A stretch of DNA of 9,001 bases. Origin: an uncultured Oscillibacter sp. GTDB lineage: Bacteria; Bacillota; Clostridia; Oscillospirales; Oscillospiraceae. Numbering within the stretch: position 1 is the stretch's first letter; every line of letters starts with the position of its first letter. This document shows positions 5,608 through 9,001 of the stretch, in pieces. The stretch spans positions 1 through 9,001 of the forward strand of contig CALAAN010000333.1 of the NCBI GenBank assembly GCA_937884915.1, given 5' to 3'. Made by a program: the position numbers and the translations under genes. The notes under the pieces are model-generated. The model worked only from the letters and a program-made list of their open reading frames with translations, searched no databases and was not told the origin of the DNA.

Positions 5608-6959
5608 AGATCATCATTGTCGGTATCGGTAAGGTCGGCTACGCCATCGCAGAGCAGATGACGGGCGAGAACCATGATCTGGTCGTCATCGACCGCAACA
5701 GCGCCGTGCTCGATCACGTCGACTCCATGCTTGACGTCATGTGCGTGGAGGGCAACGGCGCGAGCGCGAGCGTGCTGCTCGAGGCGGGCGTGCGCGAGGC
5801 GGATCTTCTCATCGCCGTTTCGGAAAACGACGAGGTGAACCTCATCTGTTGTCTGATGGCAAAAAAGCTTGGGGCGAAGCACACGGTCGCCCGCGTGCGC
5901 AATCCCGAGTATTTCCGCGATGCGCCGATCCTGCGCCGCGAGATCGGGCTTGATATGATCATCAACCCCGAGCACGCCGCCGCGCAGGAGATCTCGCGCA
6001 TTCTGCGCGTGCCGAGCGCTTTCAGCGTCGAAACATTTGCCCGCGGACTGGTCGAGCTCATCGGTTTTCAGACCGAAGCGGGCGACAGCCTTGTCGGCAA
6101 GTCCCTTATCGACTTCAACCGCGAAAATCCCAACAGCATCCTCATGTGCGCCGCCAAGCGCGGGGAGGAGGTCATCGTGCCGAACGGCTCATTTGTCCCG
6201 CAGGCGGGCGACCGCGTGTACGTTATCGGCACGCCCGCGGAGACGACGCGCGTGCTGCGCTCAATGGGCAGGGCCATGTCACCCATCCGCCGCGTGAGCA
6301 TCCTCGGCGGTAGCCGCATTGCGCAGTACCTTGCCTGGGTGCTCACCGATGTCGGCACGCACGTGACGATCGTGGAAAAGGATGAGGCCAAATGTCTCAC
6401 GCTTGCGGAAAAGCTGCCGAAGGTCACTGTCATCCACGGCGACGGCACCAACCACGATCTGCTCGAATCCGAGGGCATTTTCCGCTGCGACGCATTTATC
6501 GCCGTGACGGACCGCGACGAGGAAAACCTCCTTATGGCACTCACGGCCAAGCGCTACGGCGTGAAAAAGGTCGTGCCGAAGATGTCGCGCATGGGCTATC
6601 TTGACATTGTGAACCTCACGGGGCTCGACACGGTCATCTCGCCCAAGGCTATCATCGCAAGCCAGATCTCAAGTTACGTCCGCGGCCTTGCCAACTCGCA
6701 GGGCAGCGCGGTGGAGAGCCTGCACTACATCCTCGGCGGCGCAATCGAGGCGGTCGAATTCACCGCGACGAGCGCCACGCACTTTCTTGACCGGCCGCTC
6801 AGCGACCTGCATTTTCGAAACAGCCTTCTCATCGCGGCTATCGTGCATGAGGGCAAGATGGAGATCCCGAACGGTCAGTCGCAGATCCATGCGGGCGATC
6901 GCGTGATCGTGGTGGCGAAAAAGCTCTTTTTGCAGGACCTCAACGATATCCTCGGCTGA
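5604..6959 (+). CDS. trkA: Trk system potassium uptake protein TrkA (two RCK units)
   Basis: The 451-residue cytosolic protein has two tandem RCK units, as in full-length TrkA (about 458 residues in E. coli). Unit 1 has an NAD-type Rossmann motif GIGKVG (7-12) with Asp30 ending the second strand, and an RCK_C part at about 140-220. Unit 2 starts at about 228 with GGSRIAQ (235-241) as the glycine-rich loop and Glu258 at the end of its second strand, then a second RCK_C domain (about 370-451) with HAGDRVIVVAKK. TrkA binds nucleotides and gates the TrkH pore; the second loop departs from GxGxxG, so nucleotide preference may differ between the units. The ATG at 5604 has AGGAG 10 nt upstream and overlaps the preceding stop. 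trkH begins 33 nt downstream, which gives a complete two-part uptake system. Confidence 0.96.
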   Translation: MKIIIVGIGKVGYAIAEQMTGENHDLVVIDRNSAVLDHVDSMLDVMCVEGNGASASVLLEAGVREADLLIAVSENDEVNLICCLMAKKLGAKHTVARVRNPEYFRDAPILRREIGLDMIINPEHAAAQEISRILRVPSAFSVETFARGLVELIGFQTEAGDSLVGKSLIDFNRENPNSILMCAAKRGEEVIVPNGSFVPQAGDRVYVIGTPAETTRVLRSMGRAMSPIRRVSILGGSRIAQYLAWVLTDVGTHVTIVEKDEAKCLTLAEKLPKVTVIHGDGTNHDLLESEGIFRCDAFIAVTDRDEENLLMALTAKRYGVKKVVPKMSRMGYLDIVNLTGLDTVISPKAIIASQISSYVRGLANSQGSAVESLHYILGGAIEAVEFTATSATHFLDRPLSDLHFRNSLLIAAIVHEGKMEIPNGQSQIHAGDRVIVVAKKLFLQDLNDILG

Positions 6960-6992
6960 TGTGCCGGCCGCTTGCGGCAAGGAAGTTTCATT

Positions 6993-8435
6993 ATGAACCA
7001 AAATCTTATTCTCAGAATCGTGGGCGTCATCCTATGCATCGAGGCGCTTTGTATGATCCCGTCGCTGCTGCTGAGCGTGTTCGGCGGAGGGCCGGATCAG
7101 CGGGCGTTCCTGTATGCGCTGCTGATCTGCGGCGGCGTGGGGGTGCTGCTCTCGCTCATCCGCGCGGACAATACAAGGCTCCAGACGCGCGACGGCTTCG
7201 TCTGCGTGGCGCTGTGCTGGATCGTACTGAGCGTGTTCGGCGCGCTGCCCTACTTTTTCAGCGGCAGCTGCAGCTTTGTCGACGCCATTTTTGAGACCGT
7301 CTCCGGCCTGACGACGACCGGCGCGTCGATTTTCGCGTCTCCTGCGTCGCTGCCGCGGGGTATCCAGCTCTGGCGCGCGCTCACGCAGTGGATGGGCGGC
7401 ATGGGCATCCTCGTTTTGATGCTGGCGCTGCTGCCCAAGCTCAGCGAGGGCAGCGTGAACCTGATGAAGGCGGAATCGCCCGGCCCCATCAGCACGAAGC
7501 TCCGTCCCCGCACGGGCGAGACGGCGCGCATCCTGTACCGCATTTACATCGCGCTCACCGTGTCCGAGGCGCTGCTGCTGCGCATCGCGGGTCTCCCGCT
7601 GTTTGACGCGATTACAACCGCGCTCACGACGATCTCCACCGGCGGATTTTCCATTCGGGACGCGAGCATCGCGTATTATCAGTCACATCTCATCAACTGG
7701 ATCCTCATTTTCTTCATGTTTGCCGCAAGCGTGAACTTTACGCTGCTCTACCTCTGCGCGACACGTCGTTTCCACGAGGCGCTCAAGAGCGAAGAGCTGC
7801 GTGTTTACTCGCTGGTCGTGGTCGGCTCGTCGGCCATGATCGCGGCGGACCTGATCCTGCGCACGGGGCGCGACATCGGATCGGCCATCGAAAACGCGGC
7901 CTTCCAGGTCACAACGCTCATCTCCACGACCGGCTACTGCACGGAGGATTTTGACCTCTGGCCGCAGTTCTGCCGCTGCATCCTTGTGCTGGTGATGTTT
8001 TTCGGCGGCTGTGCGGGTTCCACGGCGGGCGGTGTCAAGGTCTCGCGCTTTGTGCTTTTGTGCAAGTCGCTGCGGCGTGATCTGCGGCGCGTGATGCACT
8101 CGCGCGAGGTGCGTCCCATCACGCTCGACGGCCACCGTGTGACGGAGGAGACGGTTTCGTCCGTCTCGGTCTTTTTCTTCGCCTATATCGCGATTCTGCT
8201 GCTCGGCACGCTCGTTTTGACGCTTGACGACATCGACTTTACCGCGGCGTTCACCGCCTCGCTCACGGCCATCAGCAACGTGGGCCCCGGTCTTGGCGCA
8301 GTGGGACCGACGTGCAACTTCGGCTTCCTCTCCGGCATCAGCAAGCTCACGATGAGTGCCATCATGCTGCTCGGCCGGCTTGAGATCATGCCGCTGCTTG
8401 TGCTCCTGATGCCCTCGGTGTGGCGCAGAAAATGA
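6993..8435 (+). CDS. trkH: Trk/Ktr potassium uptake channel subunit TrkH
   Basis: The 480-residue membrane protein is a TrkH-family K+ translocating subunit of normal length. The four pore-loop filter sequences of its four membrane-pore-membrane repeats are visible: TTTG (107-110), STGG (215-218), TTGY (312-315) and NVGPG (429-433), each with the conserved filter glycine. Other family marks are LTQWMGGMGILVL (130-142), FGGCAGSTAGGVK (337-349, the flexible gating region after filter 3) and the C-terminal GRLEIMPLLVLL. The protein works as a dimer with TrkA attached on the cytosolic side. ATG 6993 is preferred because AAGGAAG lies 7 nt upstream; a TTG at 6972 lacks a ribosome binding site. It is 33 nt downstream of trkA and ends at a strong hairpin. 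A long open frame on the opposite strand (7683-8738) is a shadow. Confidence 0.96.
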   Translation: MNQNLILRIVGVILCIEALCMIPSLLLSVFGGGPDQRAFLYALLICGGVGVLLSLIRADNTRLQTRDGFVCVALCWIVLSVFGALPYFFSGSCSFVDAIFETVSGLTTTGASIFASPASLPRGIQLWRALTQWMGGMGILVLMLALLPKLSEGSVNLMKAESPGPISTKLRPRTGETARILYRIYIALTVSEALLLRIAGLPLFDAITTALTTISTGGFSIRDASIAYYQSHLINWILIFFMFAASVNFTLLYLCATRRFHEALKSEELRVYSLVVVGSSAMIAADLILRTGRDIGSAIENAAFQVTTLISTTGYCTEDFDLWPQFCRCILVLVMFFGGCAGSTAGGVKVSRFVLLCKSLRRDLRRVMHSREVRPITLDGHRVTEETVSSVSVFFFAYIAILLLGTLVLTLDDIDFTAAFTASLTAISNVGPGLGAVGPTCNFGFLSGISKLTMSAIMLLGRLEIMPLLVLLMPSVWRRK

Positions 8436-8440
8436 AAACA

Positions 8441-8485
8441 GCAAAAAAGGAAGCGCTCTGCATCGCAGAGCGCTTCCTTTTTTGC
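8441..8485. terminator. Perfect 21-bp hairpin terminator after trkH, symmetric
   Basis: Arms 8441-8461 and 8465-8485 are perfectly complementary around an ATC loop. The core is AAGCGCTCTGC, with an A-rich 5' flank and a matching TTTTTT run (8478-8483) on the 3' side. It starts 5 nt after the trkH stop, so it ends the yihY-trkA-trkH transcript. The symmetry gives a U-run on either strand, so it can also block minus-strand transcription. Confidence 0.9.
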
Positions 8486-8554
8486 TTGATGCGTTATTGT
8501 ACGTCTTTGGCGAAAAAATGGCATTTTGCGGCAATTTTCTCTTTCTCGGCGGTG

Positions 8555-8583
8555 TTGCAGAGCATAAAAAAGTGTGATAAGAT
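8555..8583 (+). promoter_or_regulatory. Candidate promoter for the topoisomerase subunit A gene
   Basis: TTGCAG (8555-8560) is separated by 17 nt from TAAGAT (8578-8583), which is preceded by TGA to give an extended -10 pattern. Start would be near 8590, with a leader of about 55 nt before the ATG. It follows the trkH terminator, so the gene appears to be transcribed separately. Both hexamers are only partial matches. Confidence 0.45.
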
Positions 8584-8643
8584 ATATTAGAAATAGTATG
8601 ACCGGCGGCCATTTTCTGCCGCCGCAGATCTTGAGGTATCCGA

Positions 8644-9001
8644 ATGAAGAAAAGCGACAAAACACCCAAGCAGACCCACCGCCGCGCGGACCCGAACGTC
8701 ATGGGCCTCCACGCGGACGTGGTGGAGCAGAATATCACTGAGACGCTGGAAACGAACTACATGCCCTACGCGATGTCCGTCATCGTCTCGCGCGCCATTC
8801 CGGAGATCGACGGCTTCAAGCCCTCGCACCGAAAACTTCTTTATACGATGTACAAGATGGGGCTTCTCACCGGCGCGCGCACGAAGAGCGCGAACATCGT
8901 CGGACAGACGATGCGCTTAAACCCCCATGGTGACGCCGCGATTTACGACACGATGGTGCGCCTTTCCAAGGGCTACGGCGCGCTGCTGCATCCGTTTGTT
9001 G
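8644..9001 (+). CDS. Type IIA DNA topoisomerase subunit A (GyrA/ParC-like), N-terminal part
   Basis: The gene runs off the right edge after 119 codons of what should be a protein of roughly 700-850 residues. The visible part has the GyrA/ParC breakage-reunion N-terminus: a polar extension (1-24), then TNYMPYAMSVIVSRAIPEIDG (37-57), FKPSHRKLLYTMYKMGL (58-74) with the basic DNA-contact residues, and NPHGDAAIYDTMVRL (93-107). The enzyme passes one DNA duplex through another; the catalytic tyrosine would lie just past the edge. The short loop and KPSHRKLLY form resemble a clostridial ParC-like or second GyrA-like group more than canonical GyrA, whose text is typically KPVHRR. In the quinolone-resistance region Ala98 takes the place of E. 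coli GyrA Ser83 while Asp102 matches Asp87. The ATG at 8644 has GAGGT 6 nt upstream. No partner subunit B is in view, so gyrA versus parC is left open. Confidence 0.88.
   Translation, partial: MKKSDKTPKQTHRRADPNVMGLHADVVEQNITETLETNYMPYAMSVIVSRAIPEIDGFKPSHRKLLYTMYKMGLLTGARTKSANIVGQTMRLNPHGDAAIYDTMVRLSKGYGALLHPFV

Noticed and set aside
7683..8738. 351-codon minus-strand open frame across trkH, its terminator and the topoisomerase start
   Set aside because: It crosses a perfect terminator hairpin and two well-supported plus-strand genes, with a low-complexity Arg/Glu/His-rich translation; a shadow frame.

Overview
The window reads as chromosomal core sequence from a GC-rich low-branching Bacillota (Clostridia), probably an Oscillospiraceae/Ruminococcaceae-type gut anaerobe. 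This is inferred from strong AGGAGG-type ribosome binding sites, an M-box Mg2+ riboswitch ahead of mgtE, clostridial-looking type II dehydroquinase and M29 peptidase proteins, and a GyrA/ParC-like protein with a clostridial N-terminus. No mobile element, CRISPR array, tRNA or rRNA was recognised.

Layout. Positions 1-403 hold no convincing gene but are dense in short perfect hairpins, so they may encode a structured RNA or be a repeat of unknown family. A 20-bp perfect inverted repeat (404-445) separates this from a minus-strand set read right to left: M29 aminopeptidase (2742-1516), gamma-carbonic anhydrase-like protein (1471-968) and aroQ (943-503). A candidate promoter (2819-2848) and a terminator-like hairpin (2754-2787) precede this set; the hairpin's U-run ends directly against the peptidase Shine-Dalgarno. 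Upstream on the same strand lies mgtE (4249-2867) with a long leader containing an M-box aptamer (4398-4550), an intrinsic terminator (4309-4353) and a promoter with a perfect TTGACA -35 (4562-4590).

From the same intergenic region a plus-strand set diverges: a YihY/BrkB-family membrane protein (TTG start, 4720), trkA (ATGA overlap, 5604) and trkH (6993-8435), closed by a perfect 21-bp hairpin terminator (8441-8485). TrkA and TrkH form a K+ uptake system, so the centre of the window places Mg2+ import back to back with K+ import, with a membrane protein of unresolved function coupled to the K+ system. A GyrA/ParC-like topoisomerase subunit A gene starts at 8644 and runs off the right edge.

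Most of this is recognisable housekeeping content. The parts deserving a second look are the unexplained structured region at the left edge, the terminator-like leader hairpin abutting the peptidase ribosome binding site, the M-box control region, and the alanine at the usual quinolone-contact serine position of the topoisomerase.
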